NCBI GenBank assembly: GCA_949300025.1
Contig: CASGCS010000019.1
Span: 170,002-234,001, forward strand
Direction: 5' to 3'
DNA: 64,000 nucleotides
From: an uncultured bacterium
GTDB lineage: Bacteria > Bacteroidota > Bacteroidia > Bacteroidales > UBA932
In this document: positions 1 to 9,798 of the stretch, one piece after another
Layout: each line of letters begins with the position of its first letter
Position numbering within the stretch: the first letter of the stretch is position 1
The notes under the pieces: model-generated
The model's input: the letters and a program-made list of their open reading frames with translations, nothing else
Told to the model about the DNA's origin: nothing
The model's database searches: none
Position numbers and translations under genes: made by a program

Positions 1-1081
1 CCTGGGAAAATATGTTTCTCAACCTCTCTATCTGCTTGACATTATCGCTGCTTATATAAACCTTATACCCCTCTTCGGTATGTCTGAGAATGTCATCGGA
101 GAGCATCTCGAAGTTTTTGTTGAATGCAGGCTGGGGAGCTGTATCGAATTTTATGACAGGCAGGCTCTCCCCTCCCCTTTCAGATTCGAATCCTATAATT
201 GAATAATCTTCAAAGTAGAGCTTTTTCAAAGGCATGGCTGCTTTCATCACCTCCTTGAAATTCTCTGTCGCCATATCCATATAGTTGTCTATCCACACCA
301 CACAATCCTTTCCTGCATATTCGAATATCGAGACATGATTGCTTTCCCCGAATTTCTCTTTGTCGTAAATATTAGGAAAAATCTCCACGCTTTCCAGAGA
401 TTCGGTGGAACGCTGCGTATTTATGTCGAAATACCTTATGCTCTCTATATTGTTCCCAAAGAAATCTATTCTGTACGGTCTGTCATCTGAAAACGAGAAA
501 AGGTCTATTATTCCTCCCCTTAAGGCATACTCTCCAGGCCGGCTTACAAAATCCACCCTTTCAAAATTATAGAGAACAAGTGTCTCTTTTATGAATTCGT
601 GGGAGAGCGTATCGTTTACAGAAATCTTCAATATGTTGTCTGACAGTTCATTCTTGTCAATTATCTTTTCAAATACAGCGGCCGGATAGGTAACCAGCAC
701 CATGAATTTATCCTTGCTTTCGCCGTTTTTAAAATGGTTGAGAGCATTTATCGCAGCACTTCTCTGTACCTTGTTGGAACTCTCCTTTATTGTATCAATC
801 TTGCTGTTTGCATTTACCGAAGTCGGAAAATAGAATACGTTCCTGTCTGAAACAAACCCGTAAAGATCATTGGTAAAAAACTTTGCCTGCTCTATATTGT
901 TAAGCACCACCAGATGCACGCCTTTGTTATATGATTCTACTGCATCGGCAAACGAACAGGCTTTGGAAGAACCGTACAACCCCTTGAGCACAACCCCCTT
1001 CTTCTCTCCTTTTAAAAAGTCTGACAGTTCTTTTTGAGGTTTACCGGAAGAGAATCTATTTTGAAAATCATATATATCCAT
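1..1081 (-). CDS. mfd: Transcription-repair coupling factor Mfd, N-terminal part (cut by window edge)
   Basis: Open frame read leftward from an ATG at 1081 without a stop to the window edge, giving the first ~360 residues. Mfd is a DNA translocase that displaces stalled RNA polymerase and recruits UvrA. The visible part is the UvrB-like N-terminal module; the stretch RPGEYALRGGIIDLF (about residues 180-195) is the typical Mfd/UvrB signature. The RNA polymerase-interaction domain, helicase motifs and C-terminus lie outside the window. It is transcribed divergently from ruvB across a very AT-rich gap, so two DNA-repair genes sit head to head. The identification rests on this motif and the overall alignment from memory. 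Confidence 0.9.
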   Translation of the reverse strand, partial: MDIYDFQNRFSSGKPQKELSDFLKGEKKGVVLKGLYGSSKACSFADAVESYNKGVHLVVLNNIEQAKFFTNDLYGFVSDRNVFYFPTSVNANSKIDTIKESSNKVQRSAAINALNHFKNGESKDKFMVLVTYPAAVFEKIIDKNELSDNILKISVNDTLSHEFIKETLVLYNFERVDFVSRPGEYALRGGIIDLFSFSDDRPYRIDFFGNNIESIRYFDINTQRSTESLESVEIFPNIYDKEKFGESNHVSIFEYAGKDCVVWIDNYMDMATENFKEVMKAAMPLKKLYFEDYSIIGFESERGGESLPVIKFDTAPQPAFNKNFEMLSDDILRHTEEGYKVYISSDNVKQIERLRNIFSQ

Positions 1082-1449
1082 CGGCCTGCAAAGTAAATGA
1101 AGTTTTAAACAACCCCCAAAAATTTCAAATGATAAATTGTTTATAAGTTTTGATAACTTTTATTATGGAAATCAAAGTTTATTTTCATATAAAAATTTCT
1201 TCTGCAAAAAGAAGAAAAGAAATGAAGACTTATACAAAATTCTTTACAGAAAATAAACATGTCACTTGCTGACAATTTTATTTCAATACATTGTCAACAT
1301 CTGTTAACAACTACTATTTATCTCTTATTTTCAAAATTTTGAATTGTAGATAATTTTATTGAAAACTTGTTTATTCAAATTTATCAACATATCAACAGGC
1401 ATAAATAAATATCAAACGCTTTTAAAAATAAAATATATATTTTTGTGTT
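1082..1449. other. AT-rich divergent intergenic region mfd/ruvB
   Basis: 368 bp with no plausible gene, strikingly A+T-rich by eye. It must hold the promoters of mfd and ruvB. It also contains TTATCAACA near 1380, one mismatch from the DnaA box TTATCCACA, and short related words such as TGTTAACAA near 1310. I do not call it an origin: only one box is close to consensus and no dnaA or dnaN is adjacent. Confidence 0.5.
1438..1445 (+). promoter_or_regulatory. Bacteroidota -7 element for ruvB
   Basis: TATTTTTG matches the TAnnTTTG -7 consensus. It ends only 4 nt before the ruvB ATG, which implies a leaderless or nearly leaderless mRNA if this is the real promoter. Confidence 0.4.
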
Positions 1450-2472
1450 ATGAATATAAATGAGAATTTCGATCCTCGGAAGATTTCCGAGGTTTCAGAC
1501 AAAGATATAGAAATAATCCGTCCAAAGGATTTTGACAATTTTTCAGGACAGGACAAGATTCTTGAAAATCTCAAGGTTTTTGTAAAGGCTGCAAAGTTGC
1601 GCGGAGAATCCTTGGATCATGTGCTGCTGCACGGTCCTCCGGGTCTTGGCAAGACCACTCTTGCAAATATAATAGCAAATGAACTTGGAGTGGATATAAA
1701 GATTACTTCCGGTCCAGTTTTGGACAAGCCCGGAGATTTGGCGGGTCTTCTTACCTCCCTTGATGAAGGCGACGTACTTTTTATAGATGAAATTCACCGT
1801 CTTTCTCCGGTTGTAGAGGAGTATCTTTACTCTGCCATGGAAGATTTCAGGATAGATATAATGATAGATAAAGGTCCGGGAGCCCGTTCCGTGCAGATTG
1901 CATTGAACCGTTTTACTCTTGTTGGGGCAACAACGCGCAGCGGTCTTCTCACCTCTCCGTTGAGAGCCAGATTCGGTATTCAATGCCATCTGGAATATTA
2001 CAACGCTTCTGTCCTGGAGAAAATAGTGAAGAGGAGTTCACATATCTTGAATATATCGATAGATGAAAATGCCGCGCATGAAATTGCTCTGAGAAGCAGG
2101 GGAACTCCGAGAATTGCCAACGCGCTGCTCAGAAGGGTAAGGGATTTTGCTCAGGTAAAGGGGAACGGACGCATAGATCTTCCGATAGCGCGATTCGCAT
2201 TGGACGCACTGAATATAGACAAACACGGGCTCGATTCCATGGATAACAGGATATTGACTACCATTATAAACAAGTTCAAGGGCGGACCTGTAGGAATATC
2301 TACTATTTCTACCGCCGTTGGAGAGGATGTAGGCACGATAGAGGAGGTTTACGAACCTTTCCTTATAAAAGAGGGCTTTATCCAGAGAACTCCACGTGGA
2401 AGAGAAGTTACAGATTTGGCATACAATCATTTAGGAATATCCAAGTATAACAGTGAAAGTACTCTGTTTTAA
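1450..2472 (+). CDS. ruvB: Holliday junction branch-migration ATPase RuvB
   Basis: 340 residues, the usual RuvB length. RuvB hexamers drive branch migration of Holliday junctions together with RuvA, which is encoded at 22550-23143. Seen: Walker [10 protein letters not shown] (about 61-69), Walker B with LFIDEIHRL (about 109-117), the sensor/arginine-finger stretch [16 protein letters not shown], and the C-terminal winged-helix region ending [17 protein letters not shown]. The first ATG is used because nothing upstream is in frame. No Shine-Dalgarno is seen, as usual in this phylum. The next gene starts 23 bp downstream and may be cotranscribed. Confidence 0.97.
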   Translation: MNINENFDPRKISEVSDKDIEIIRPKDFDNFSGQDKILENLKVFVKAAKLRGESLDHVLLHGPPGLGKTTLANIIANELGVDIKITSGPVLDKPGDLAGLLTSLDEGDVLFIDEIHRLSPVVEEYLYSAMEDFRIDIMIDKGPGARSVQIALNRFTLVGATTRSGLLTSPLRARFGIQCHLEYYNASVLEKIVKRSSHILNISIDENAAHEIALRSRGTPRIANALLRRVRDFAQVKGNGRIDLPIARFALDALNIDKHGLDSMDNRILTTIINKFKGGPVGISTISTAVGEDVGTIEEVYEPFLIKEGFIQRTPRGREVTDLAYNHLGISKYNSESTLF

Positions 2473-2495
2473 TAAATTTTGAATTTGAAAAGCAT

Positions 2496-3728
2496 ATGTA
2501 TATCATGAAGAGAACGTTTATATTTTTGACTTTTATTTTTTCGCTTCTGTTTGTATCTGACCTTTATTGCTGCACTTCGGCAATAATATCTGGAAAGTGT
2601 ACAAAGGACGGCCGTCCTTTGATGTGGAAACACAGGGATACAGGAGAACTCAATAACAGGATAGAATATTTCACTGGAAAAAAGTATGATTTTCTTGCAC
2701 TTGTAGATTCACCTAAAAGCGATGTGCCTCAGGCATGGGCGGGAACCAATTCGGCTGGGTTCTGTATAATGAATACAGCTTCATACAATCTTAAGGATGA
2801 CAATGTTCCTTCATCTGAGATGGACAAGGAGGGTGTTCTTATGTTTAAGGCTTTGGGCGAGTGTAAAACTCTTGAGGATTTTGAAAGGTTTCTGGACAGA
2901 CATCACAGACCTATAGGGGTGGAGGCAAATTTTGGAGTGATAGATGCTTTTGGAGGAGCCGCCTACTATGAAGTGAACAACAACAGCTGGAAAAAACTGG
3001 ATGTAAATGATCCAAAGACAGCTCCGCAAGGTTATATAGTATATACCAACCATTCATTTACAGGCAGGTTCAACCAGGGAATGGGTTATATCCGTTATGC
3101 CAATGCAAAACATATAATAGAGCATCATTTGGCTGAAAACCGCAGTATAACTCCTGAATGGATTTTTTCTGACCTTTCGAGGTCTTTTTACCATTCGCTT
3201 CTCAATATAGATTTGGTTGAAGATAGTGAACTGGTAAAGGGAAGCGGCTTTTTTATAGACCAGGATTTCATACCGCGTAAAAGTACGAGCGCCTCTATAG
3301 TTTTTGCAGGTGTAAAGGAGGGTGAAAATCCTCTTAACACTGTAATGTGGACAATACTTGGATATCCTCCTGTTTCCGCAGCAGTTCCTCTTTTTGTAAA
3401 GGCTGCAGAAAACCAGCCCTCGTTTATGGTAAAAGGAGATGAAAGCGACAATGCCCTTATGTGCGACATGGCCTTGAAGATAAAGGAGAGAGTTTTTCCT
3501 GTAAAGAGGGGCAATGGTGAAAAATACTTCAATTTCTCATTGCTGTACAACAGCCGGGGGAGTGGTTACATGCAGGTAATTCAATCGTTGGAAAAGAGGA
3601 TATTCAAAAAATCGGCTCCTTTTATTGAAAAGGTAAGAGACAAGGAGTATGACAGTACGGCTTTTGAAAGTTTCTACAATGATTTGTTTACCGAGATAGA
3701 GGCTGTTTACAGTTCTCTTCAGTATTAA
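2496..3728 (+). CDS. Secreted C45-type Ntn hydrolase (acyl-transferase/amidohydrolase family)
   Basis: 410 residues. An N-terminal hydrophobic signal (about 5-25) ends at a Cys-Cys-Thr-Ser stretch. In the C45/acyl-CoA:6-aminopenicillanate acyltransferase and choloylglycine-hydrolase-like families a Cys exposed by processing is the catalytic nucleophile, so Cys26 or Cys27 is the likely nucleophile. Further family-like blocks are PLMWKHRDTG, WAGTNSAGFCIMNT and IDAFGGAAYYEVNNN. The substrate (an amide such as an acyl-amino acid or dipeptide) cannot be deduced. An alternative start lies 3 codons downstream (MKRTF). The Cys could instead be a lipid-anchored Cys, but the lipobox is poor. Confidence 0.75.
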   Translation: MYIMKRTFIFLTFIFSLLFVSDLYCCTSAIISGKCTKDGRPLMWKHRDTGELNNRIEYFTGKKYDFLALVDSPKSDVPQAWAGTNSAGFCIMNTASYNLKDDNVPSSEMDKEGVLMFKALGECKTLEDFERFLDRHHRPIGVEANFGVIDAFGGAAYYEVNNNSWKKLDVNDPKTAPQGYIVYTNHSFTGRFNQGMGYIRYANAKHIIEHHLAENRSITPEWIFSDLSRSFYHSLLNIDLVEDSELVKGSGFFIDQDFIPRKSTSASIVFAGVKEGENPLNTVMWTILGYPPVSAAVPLFVKAAENQPSFMVKGDESDNALMCDMALKIKERVFPVKRGNGEKYFNFSLLYNSRGSGYMQVIQSLEKRIFKKSAPFIEKVRDKEYDSTAFESFYNDLFTEIEAVYSSLQY

Positions 3729-3816
3729 ACAGAAAGGCGGTCAGAAAGGCGGTGTGCATAATTGCAAACCACTGTCGCCCTAACTCTTAGTGTCTTGTAT
3801 TTTTCTTACACACATA

Positions 3817-3855
3817 AAAAGACTGTGCCAAAAATTGCTTTTGACACAGTCTTTT
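3817..3855. terminator. Bidirectional rho-independent terminator
   Basis: AAAGACTGTG and CACAGTCTTT form a 10-bp stem with A- and T-rich flanks between two convergent genes, the C45 hydrolase (+) and the hexosaminidase (-). Confidence 0.8.
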
Positions 3856-3876
3856 GCATATCACATATCCCCTACT

Positions 3877-6093
3877 CTATTCTATCTTTAGATCCTGCAG
3901 GGCTACGCAAAGCGCATCGGTCGTATCTGTAAATACTATTTTCACGCCTTTTATCTCTTTTCCATCTTGAGGAACTATTACAGCGGAGTTGTCTGCAAAA
4001 TCATCTCCTCTTATCCAGTCTGTACCATTGTATGTGTACTCTACATAACCGTCGGTGACACCGTATAAATCTATATCAGGTATTGAAGTGTTTACGGTAA
4101 TCCTGCTGCACTTTACAGGTTCCTTGAAAAGGTAGGTTACATAATCGCCTTCAACTCCTGTCCTTTCCGTTCTCCAGTATGTGTTGAAATTGTAATCTGT
4201 AATATTCGATTTGGGAAAACTGCGCTGTTCTCCAAATGAAGTCTCTATTACCGTTTCAGGTTTTATATAGTCTGGCACTATGTTGTCGGCAGTTACAGTT
4301 ATGCTTTTGAACAAATCCTTGTAGAAGGTTGCAAAACGGAATTTTTCAGGCTCGAAAGTGACAATGTCTCCCGTATATATATTCGAGGTGCATGAAGGTT
4401 CCGAACCGTCTGTGGTATATCTTACAACTGCCCAGTCGTACGGAAGAGTTACAACCAGCCTGTTGCCTTTGTATATAACCCCCGGCGCCTCTACCCTGAA
4501 TGCAATGCCCATGTGGAAAAGCCTTTCGAAATGTGTCTTTTCAAGACGGGTTTGGAAATCGTTGAAATCTCTCAGTTCCTGGTTTGTCCAGACAGTTTCA
4601 GCCAGAGCGCATGTGCGCGGGTAATATTGGTATTCGGAAAATCTCGAGGGTTTATTGAGCAGTTCTGCCCATAGCGCACCCTGGGCTCCGAGAACCAGCT
4701 CTTTCCTGTTTTCAGGAATGTTGCAGCTTTCAACCGGGTCCAGAGAATATACCCTTTCAATAGGAATGATTGCAGCCCAGTTATGTCCTCTTTCTGCAGG
4801 AGACTGCTTCATGTCAAAATAATAGTATTCCGACAGTTGCAGTACAGTCTGATGTCCTCTTTCAACTGCTTCCAAAGGTTTCCTGACGCTTCTCCACGAA
4901 TAGATTCGGGTGGAAGGGTCAAGTGTGCCTCCGTCCAGAATCTCATCCCATCCGGCCATGGTCTTGCCGTATTTGTTTATGATGGCCTCTACCTTCTGCA
5001 TGAAGTAGTTCTGAAGTTCTGCAGGATTTTCCATCTTCATCTTCTTCATGAGAGCGCGGCATTTCGAGCACTCCTTCCAGTTGTCCATATTCACTTCGTC
5101 TCCCCCTACATGTATTATTTTTGAAGGGAAGAGAGCCGCCACTTCCTTTATGATATTGTCGAGCATCTTGTAATTCTCTTCATTGCCGACACACCATACA
5201 TTCTTTACCTCTCCGTTTATGCTTATGAAGTGTGTCTTGTTGTCGCATCCTGTCTGAGGGTATGTGGAAATTACAGCTTTGCTGTGGCCGGGCATGTCTA
5301 TTTCAGGTATAATCTCTATGTTTCTTTTTGCCGCGTATTCTATCACCTCCTTAATCTCCTTTTGGGTATAGAAGCCGCCGTATCTTTTGTTACCTGAACC
5401 GTATGCGGAAGGAAGCACCTCTCCGGGGCCTCTCCAAGCTCCTTTTTCTGTGAGTTCAGGATATTTTTTTATCTCTATTCTCCAGCCGTTGTCATCTGTT
5501 ATGTGCCACTGGAATACATTCAGTTTGTGATATGCCATCCAGTCGAGGAAACGGTAGATGTAGTCGAGGCTGAAGAATGTGCGTGAAACGTCCATCATCA
5601 GTCCTCTATGGGGAAATCTGGGACTGTCTTCTATCCTTACACAGGGCACTTCCCATTTTTCATCTCCAGTGGGATTTCCGTAGACAGATGGGGGAAGCAG
5701 TTGCAGCAGAGTCTGTATGGCATAGAAACTGCCTTTGGAAGTGGAGGATTCAACGACAATTTTTTCAGGAGTTACGCTGAGCAGGTATCCCTCCTGCGGA
5801 ATATCGCTTTCCGGATTTATAGATAAAGTTATGGTATTGCTCTCCTCCTTGTTGCCTCCCTCTCTTATTCCGAGTCCGGTTGAGCCGTTGAGGATGCCGG
5901 CCAGATATTTGGCGTTGAAAGAGTCGTCGGAAACTATTGCAGTTGCCGAATTGAGTTTGAAGACCCCCTCTCCTATCTCCACCTTTTGAGGTTTGGGTAT
6001 AAGGTCCAGACTGTGCCGTGTCTGCTCCCGGGCAGAGAGCAATGCCGGAGAAAGCATGAAAAAAAGAGAAAAAACTGTTAACAGATGTTTCAT
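3877..6093 (-). CDS. Secreted beta-N-acetylhexosaminidase, GH20
   Basis: 738 residues from the ATG at 6093, which opens a clear signal peptide (MKHLLTVFSLFFMLSPALLSA). The frame is open 57 codons further upstream, but that part is not signal-like. Order of domains: signal peptide, GH20b-type N-terminal domain (~25-140), GH20 barrel (~145-520) with the catalytic Asp-Glu pair in HVGGDE (about 330-331), a chitobiase-type beta domain (~550-620), and a C-terminal discoidin/F5-8C-like beta-sandwich that probably binds carbohydrate. The enzyme removes terminal GlcNAc/GalNAc from host or microbial glycans in the periplasm or outside the cell. It stands alone, with no SusC/SusD pair next to it. Confidence 0.93.
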   Translation of the reverse strand: MKHLLTVFSLFFMLSPALLSAREQTRHSLDLIPKPQKVEIGEGVFKLNSATAIVSDDSFNAKYLAGILNGSTGLGIREGGNKEESNTITLSINPESDIPQEGYLLSVTPEKIVVESSTSKGSFYAIQTLLQLLPPSVYGNPTGDEKWEVPCVRIEDSPRFPHRGLMMDVSRTFFSLDYIYRFLDWMAYHKLNVFQWHITDDNGWRIEIKKYPELTEKGAWRGPGEVLPSAYGSGNKRYGGFYTQKEIKEVIEYAAKRNIEIIPEIDMPGHSKAVISTYPQTGCDNKTHFISINGEVKNVWCVGNEENYKMLDNIIKEVAALFPSKIIHVGGDEVNMDNWKECSKCRALMKKMKMENPAELQNYFMQKVEAIINKYGKTMAGWDEILDGGTLDPSTRIYSWRSVRKPLEAVERGHQTVLQLSEYYYFDMKQSPAERGHNWAAIIPIERVYSLDPVESCNIPENRKELVLGAQGALWAELLNKPSRFSEYQYYPRTCALAETVWTNQELRDFNDFQTRLEKTHFERLFHMGIAFRVEAPGVIYKGNRLVVTLPYDWAVVRYTTDGSEPSCTSNIYTGDIVTFEPEKFRFATFYKDLFKSITVTADNIVPDYIKPETVIETSFGEQRSFPKSNITDYNFNTYWRTERTGVEGDYVTYLFKEPVKCSRITVNTSIPDIDLYGVTDGYVEYTYNGTDWIRGDDFADNSAVIVPQDGKEIKGVKIVFTDTTDALCVALQDLKIE

Positions 6094-6242
6094 TTTACAA
6101 AGTGTTAAATTAGCATTGAAATTGCGTGTAAAAATACAAAAAATAGTTCTTTTACACATACTCGGTAAATATAAAGGCAATAAATTGGTAATTTGCCAAA
6201 AAGTGACTAAAATTGTGAAAATTTTTCTATAATAAATAAATA

Positions 6243-8189
6243 ATGGCCGAAAAATTAATATCACACATTCCTGAAGGGCCTTTGGCTGAAAAGTGGAAAA
6301 AGCATAAGGCTCAGATTCGAGTAGTCAGTCCGGCTAACAAGCGGAAAATGGAGATTATAGTAATTGGTACCGGTTTGGGAGGTGCCTCTGCTGCCGCTTC
6401 ATTGGGCGAACTCGGGTACAATGTAAAAGTCTTCTGCATCAGTGACTCCCCAAGAAGAGCGCACTCCATTGCGGCTCAGGGAGGTATAAATGCAGCTAAG
6501 AACTATCAGAACGATAATGATTCGGTATATCGTCTCTTTTACGATACCATAAAGGGCGGCGACTACCGAAGCAGAGAGGCCAACGTATACCGTTTGGCCG
6601 AGGTAAGTAACAATATCATAGATCAGTGTGTTGCACAGGGAGTTCCATTTGCAAGAGAGTATGGCGGACTGCTCGACAACCGTTCGTTCGGAGGAGCGCA
6701 GGTGAGCCGAACCTTCTATGCGCGCGGTCAAACCGGACAGCAGCTTCTGCTTGGTGCTTATGCCGCTCTCAACAGGCAGATTGCAAAGGGTACAGTGAAG
6801 TCTTATCCCCGTCACGAGATGCTCGACCTTGTGCTTGTCAACGGAGAGGCAAAGGGTATTATTGCGCGCAATATCGTTACAGGAGAGATTGAACGCTTCG
6901 GTGCCCATGCAGTAGTTATTGCCAGCGGCGGATATGGCAATGTGTATTTCCTCTCTACAAATGCAATGAACAGCAACGGTTCAGCTGCATGGCAGTGCTA
7001 CAAGAAGGGTGCATGCTTTGCAAATCCTTGCTTTGCACAGATTCACCCTACATGTATTCCGGTTCACGGCACACAGCAGTCAAAACTTACTCTTATGAGC
7101 GAGTCTTTGAGAAACGATGGAAGAATATGGGTGCCCAAGAAAAAGGAAGATGTAGAGAAACTGAGGAAAAAACAGATAAAACCTTCGCAGATTCCTGAAG
7201 AAGACAGAGACTACTATCTTGAGAGAAGGTATCCTGCTTTCGGCAACCTTGTACCGCGTGACGTGGCTTCAAGGGCAGCCAAAGAGAGATGCGACGCAGG
7301 TTTCGGTGTAAATGAAACAGGACTCGCAGTATTCCTCGATTTCAAGACCGCGATTGAGAGGCTGGGAGAGAAGGTCATTACCGAGCGCTACGGAAACCTC
7401 TTCCAGATGTATGAAAAGATTACAGATACAAATCCCTACAAGGAGCCTATGATGATCTATCCTGCAATCCACTATACTATGGGTGGTCTTTGGGTAGATT
7501 ATAACTTGCAGACAACAATCCCCGGTCTTTATGCAATAGGCGAGGCCAACTTCAGCGACCATGGCGGAAACCGTTTGGGAGCATCGGCGCTTATGCAGGG
7601 TCTGGCAGACGGTTATTTCATACTTCCGTACACAATCGGAGATTATCTTTCACACAAATTCAGCGAGCCTAAGACAGATACCAACGCTCCTGAATTCGAG
7701 GCTGCAGAGAAAGCCGTGAAGGAGAAGATTGCAAAACTTCTGGCTATTAAAGGCAAGAAAACTGTCGACGAGATGCACAAGGAGCTTGGCCATATCATGT
7801 GGGAGTATGTCGGCATGGCCCGTAACGAGGCAGGTCTGAAGAGTGCGATAGAGAAGATAAGGGAACTTAAGAAGGAGTTCTGGAGCAATGTTTACGTTGC
7901 AGGTACGAACGAGCAGTTCAACCAGGAACTGGAAAAAGCCCTGAGATTGGCAGACTTCTTTGAAATCGGCGAACTTATGGCCATAGATGCACTGGACAGA
8001 AAGGAATCTTGCGGAGGTCACTTCCGTGAGGAGATGCAGACAGAAGACGGCGAGACAAAGCGTGACGACGAACATTACATGTATGTTGCCGCGTGGGAGT
8101 ATCAGGGTGAAGGCAAGGAACCGAAACTGCACAAGGAGCCGTTGAAATATGAAAATATCAAGATTGCAGTTAGAAACTATAAAGACTAA
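6243..8189 (+). CDS. frdA: Fumarate reductase/succinate dehydrogenase flavoprotein subunit
   Basis: 648 residues. It carries FAD covalently and interconverts fumarate and succinate, the terminal step of anaerobic respiration in Bacteroidales. Seen: FAD Rossmann motif GTGLGGASA (42-50), the flavinylation motif [11 protein letters not shown] with His74, RQTGQQ-like substrate region ([17 protein letters not shown]), HPTCIP, and the C-terminal block [15 protein letters not shown]. The ~35-residue N-terminal extension is typical of the Bacteroidota/epsilonproteobacterial type. frdB follows 15 bp later. The cytochrome b gene normally found directly upstream is missing: only 149 bp separate frdA from a gene on the other strand. 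sdhA is an equally valid name. Confidence 0.95.
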   Translation: MAEKLISHIPEGPLAEKWKKHKAQIRVVSPANKRKMEIIVIGTGLGGASAAASLGELGYNVKVFCISDSPRRAHSIAAQGGINAAKNYQNDNDSVYRLFYDTIKGGDYRSREANVYRLAEVSNNIIDQCVAQGVPFAREYGGLLDNRSFGGAQVSRTFYARGQTGQQLLLGAYAALNRQIAKGTVKSYPRHEMLDLVLVNGEAKGIIARNIVTGEIERFGAHAVVIASGGYGNVYFLSTNAMNSNGSAAWQCYKKGACFANPCFAQIHPTCIPVHGTQQSKLTLMSESLRNDGRIWVPKKKEDVEKLRKKQIKPSQIPEEDRDYYLERRYPAFGNLVPRDVASRAAKERCDAGFGVNETGLAVFLDFKTAIERLGEKVITERYGNLFQMYEKITDTNPYKEPMMIYPAIHYTMGGLWVDYNLQTTIPGLYAIGEANFSDHGGNRLGASALMQGLADGYFILPYTIGDYLSHKFSEPKTDTNAPEFEAAEKAVKEKIAKLLAIKGKKTVDEMHKELGHIMWEYVGMARNEAGLKSAIEKIRELKKEFWSNVYVAGTNEQFNQELEKALRLADFFEIGELMAIDALDRKESCGGHFREEMQTEDGETKRDDEHYMYVAAWEYQGEGKEPKLHKEPLKYENIKIAVRNYKD

Positions 8190-8204
8190 GAGGAGATATA
8201 AGAT

Positions 8205-8984
8205 ATGGATTTAACATTAAAGGTTTGGCGTCAGAAAAACGCAAAGGAAAAGGGCCATTTTGAGACATATCAAGTCAAGGGTATATCTCCCGACAGCTCT
8301 TTCTTAGAGATGATGGATATTCTCAATGAGCAGCTCATAAAGGAGAATATCGATCCGGTTGCAATAAACAAGGGATGCAAGAGCAGCGGTCCTGTAAGTT
8401 TCGACCACGACTGCCGTGAAGGAATATGCGGTGCATGTTCGCTCTATATCAACGGAAGGGCGCATGGTCCCGACAACGATGTTACAACATGCCAGTTGCA
8501 CATGCGCAAGTTCAAGGATGGCGATACCATTACAATCGAGCCCTGGAGAAGTGCGGCTTTTCCGGTAATCAAGGACCTGGTTGTAGACCGCGGTGCATTT
8601 GACAAGATTCTGCAGGCAGGAGGATTCATCTCTGTCAATACAGGCGGAGTTCCGGATGCAAATGCTATCCCCATTCCAAAGAAAAATGCAGACTTGAGCA
8701 TGGATGCCGCAGCGTGCGTCGGTTGCGGAGCGTGTGTGGCAACATGTAAGAACGGTTCGGCAATGCTCTTTGTATCGGCAAGAGTAAGCAGCCTTGCACT
8801 CCTTCCCCAGGGAAAGGTTGAGGCGGCCCGCAGAGCAAAGAACATGGTTGCAAAGATGGATGAACTGGGATTCGGTGCATGTACAAATACCCGCGCATGT
8901 GAGATGGAATGCCCCAAGAATATCTCGGTTACCAATATTGCAAGGCTCAACCGCGAATTCCTCTGTGCAAAACTTAAAGACTAG
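8205..8984 (+). CDS. frdB: Fumarate reductase/succinate dehydrogenase iron-sulfur subunit
   Basis: 259 residues. It passes electrons between the flavoprotein and the membrane quinone site. Three cysteine clusters are visible: [13 protein letters not shown] followed by TTC (2Fe-2S), [14 protein letters not shown] (4Fe-4S) and [15 protein letters not shown] (3Fe-4S). It is in one operon with frdA (15-bp gap, AGGAG-like GAGGAGA before the ATG) and is followed by a terminator, so no membrane-anchor gene follows either. Confidence 0.95.
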   Translation: MDLTLKVWRQKNAKEKGHFETYQVKGISPDSSFLEMMDILNEQLIKENIDPVAINKGCKSSGPVSFDHDCREGICGACSLYINGRAHGPDNDVTTCQLHMRKFKDGDTITIEPWRSAAFPVIKDLVVDRGAFDKILQAGGFISVNTGGVPDANAIPIPKKNADLSMDAAACVGCGACVATCKNGSAMLFVSARVSSLALLPQGKVEAARRAKNMVAKMDELGFGACTNTRACEMECPKNISVTNIARLNREFLCAKLKD

Positions 8985-9020
8985 CCTTTTTAAGTTGCAT
9001 ATAATAGCATAAGGTTGTAT

Positions 9021-9052
9021 GATCCGGGCCAAAACGGCCCGGATTATTTTTT
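9021..9052 (+). terminator. Terminator of frdAB
   Basis: ATCCGGGCC and GGCCCGGAT form a 9-bp GC-rich stem with a small loop, followed by a T-run. Confidence 0.9.
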
Positions 9053-9100
9053 CCTATTTTTTACCGTAGAGGCAATGTTGCCTTTGTTAAAATCAAATAT

Positions 9101-9739
9101 ATGGTAACAGGTTATTTACGGGTCAGTACAGGAAAACAACATCCTGCAAATCAGCAAGACGAAATAATACGTTTTGCAAAAGAGAGGAACATTACGGTCG
9201 ACAGCTGGATAACGGATGTGGCCAGCGGCAAGAAAAGTGAGCGCGACCGCAAACTGGGCGGCTTGCTGCGACGAATGAAAAGGGGCGATACTCTTATAGT
9301 GACCGAAGTTTCGCGGTTGAGCAGAACTCTTACGGAGGTCATGTATATAATGGGCAGATGTCTTGAAAAGGGAATCAATCTCTATACGACAAAAGAGGGT
9401 TATGTATTCGACAATTCCATAAACAGCAAGGTCCTCTGCTTCGCATTCGGGCTGGTTGCCGAGATTGAACGTAACCTGATTTCGCTCAGGACGAAAGAGG
9501 CCCTGGCCCTCAGAAAGGCGGAAGGTATAAAACTGGGGCGGAGAAAGGGGACATGTGTCAAGCAGAATTACCTGTCGGAGCACAGGCAGGAGATAATAAG
9601 GCTTTTTAACAGGGACTGTTCCGTAACTGATGTGTGCCGGCGTTTCAACGTATCGCGCGAAACTTTCAATAATTTCAGAAAAAAATATGCCTCTGTAGAG
9701 AAGGCGTTGCGGGCCAAGGAGGCGCGCAGAACAAAATGA
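9101..9739 (+). CDS. Serine site-specific recombinase, Mpi-like DNA invertase
   Basis: 212 residues, resolvase/invertase family. The N-terminal catalytic domain begins MVTGYLRVSTGKQ with the nucleophile Ser9, and continues with TEVSRLSRTLTEVMYIMG and FGLVAEIERNLISLRTKEALALRKAEG. A C-terminal helix-turn-helix follows (about 160-195, SVTDVCRRFNVSRETFNNF). Size and sequence resemble Mpi, the global invertase that flips capsule promoters in Bacteroides fragilis. No matching pair of inverted repeats lies next to it here, so any targets would be elsewhere. A 14-bp hairpin or operator (AGGCAATGTTGCCT, 9070-9083) sits 17 bp before the start. Confidence 0.85.
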   Translation: MVTGYLRVSTGKQHPANQQDEIIRFAKERNITVDSWITDVASGKKSERDRKLGGLLRRMKRGDTLIVTEVSRLSRTLTEVMYIMGRCLEKGINLYTTKEGYVFDNSINSKVLCFAFGLVAEIERNLISLRTKEALALRKAEGIKLGRRKGTCVKQNYLSEHRQEIIRLFNRDCSVTDVCRRFNVSRETFNNFRKKYASVEKALRAKEARRTK

Positions 9740-9742
9740 AAG

Positions 9743-9787
9743 AAGGTGGCCCAAAGGGAGAAATTACCCTTTTGGGCCACCTTTTTA
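9743..9787. terminator. Bidirectional terminator between invertase and P1 peptidase
   Basis: AAGGTGGCCCAAA pairs with TTTGGGCCACCTT with a further inner pairing; T-runs on both sides suit the two convergent genes. Confidence 0.9.
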
Positions 9788-9798
9788 TTACGAATACT

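Noticed and set aside
6094..6264. 57-codon N-terminal extension of the hexosaminidase
   Set aside because: It would hide the clear signal peptide beginning at 6093 and overlaps frdA; the inner ATG is preferred.
9060..9100. Invertible promoter in front of the serine recombinase
   Set aside because: The palindrome AGGCAATGTTGCCT is a single hairpin; no distant inverted partner is present on the other side of the gene.
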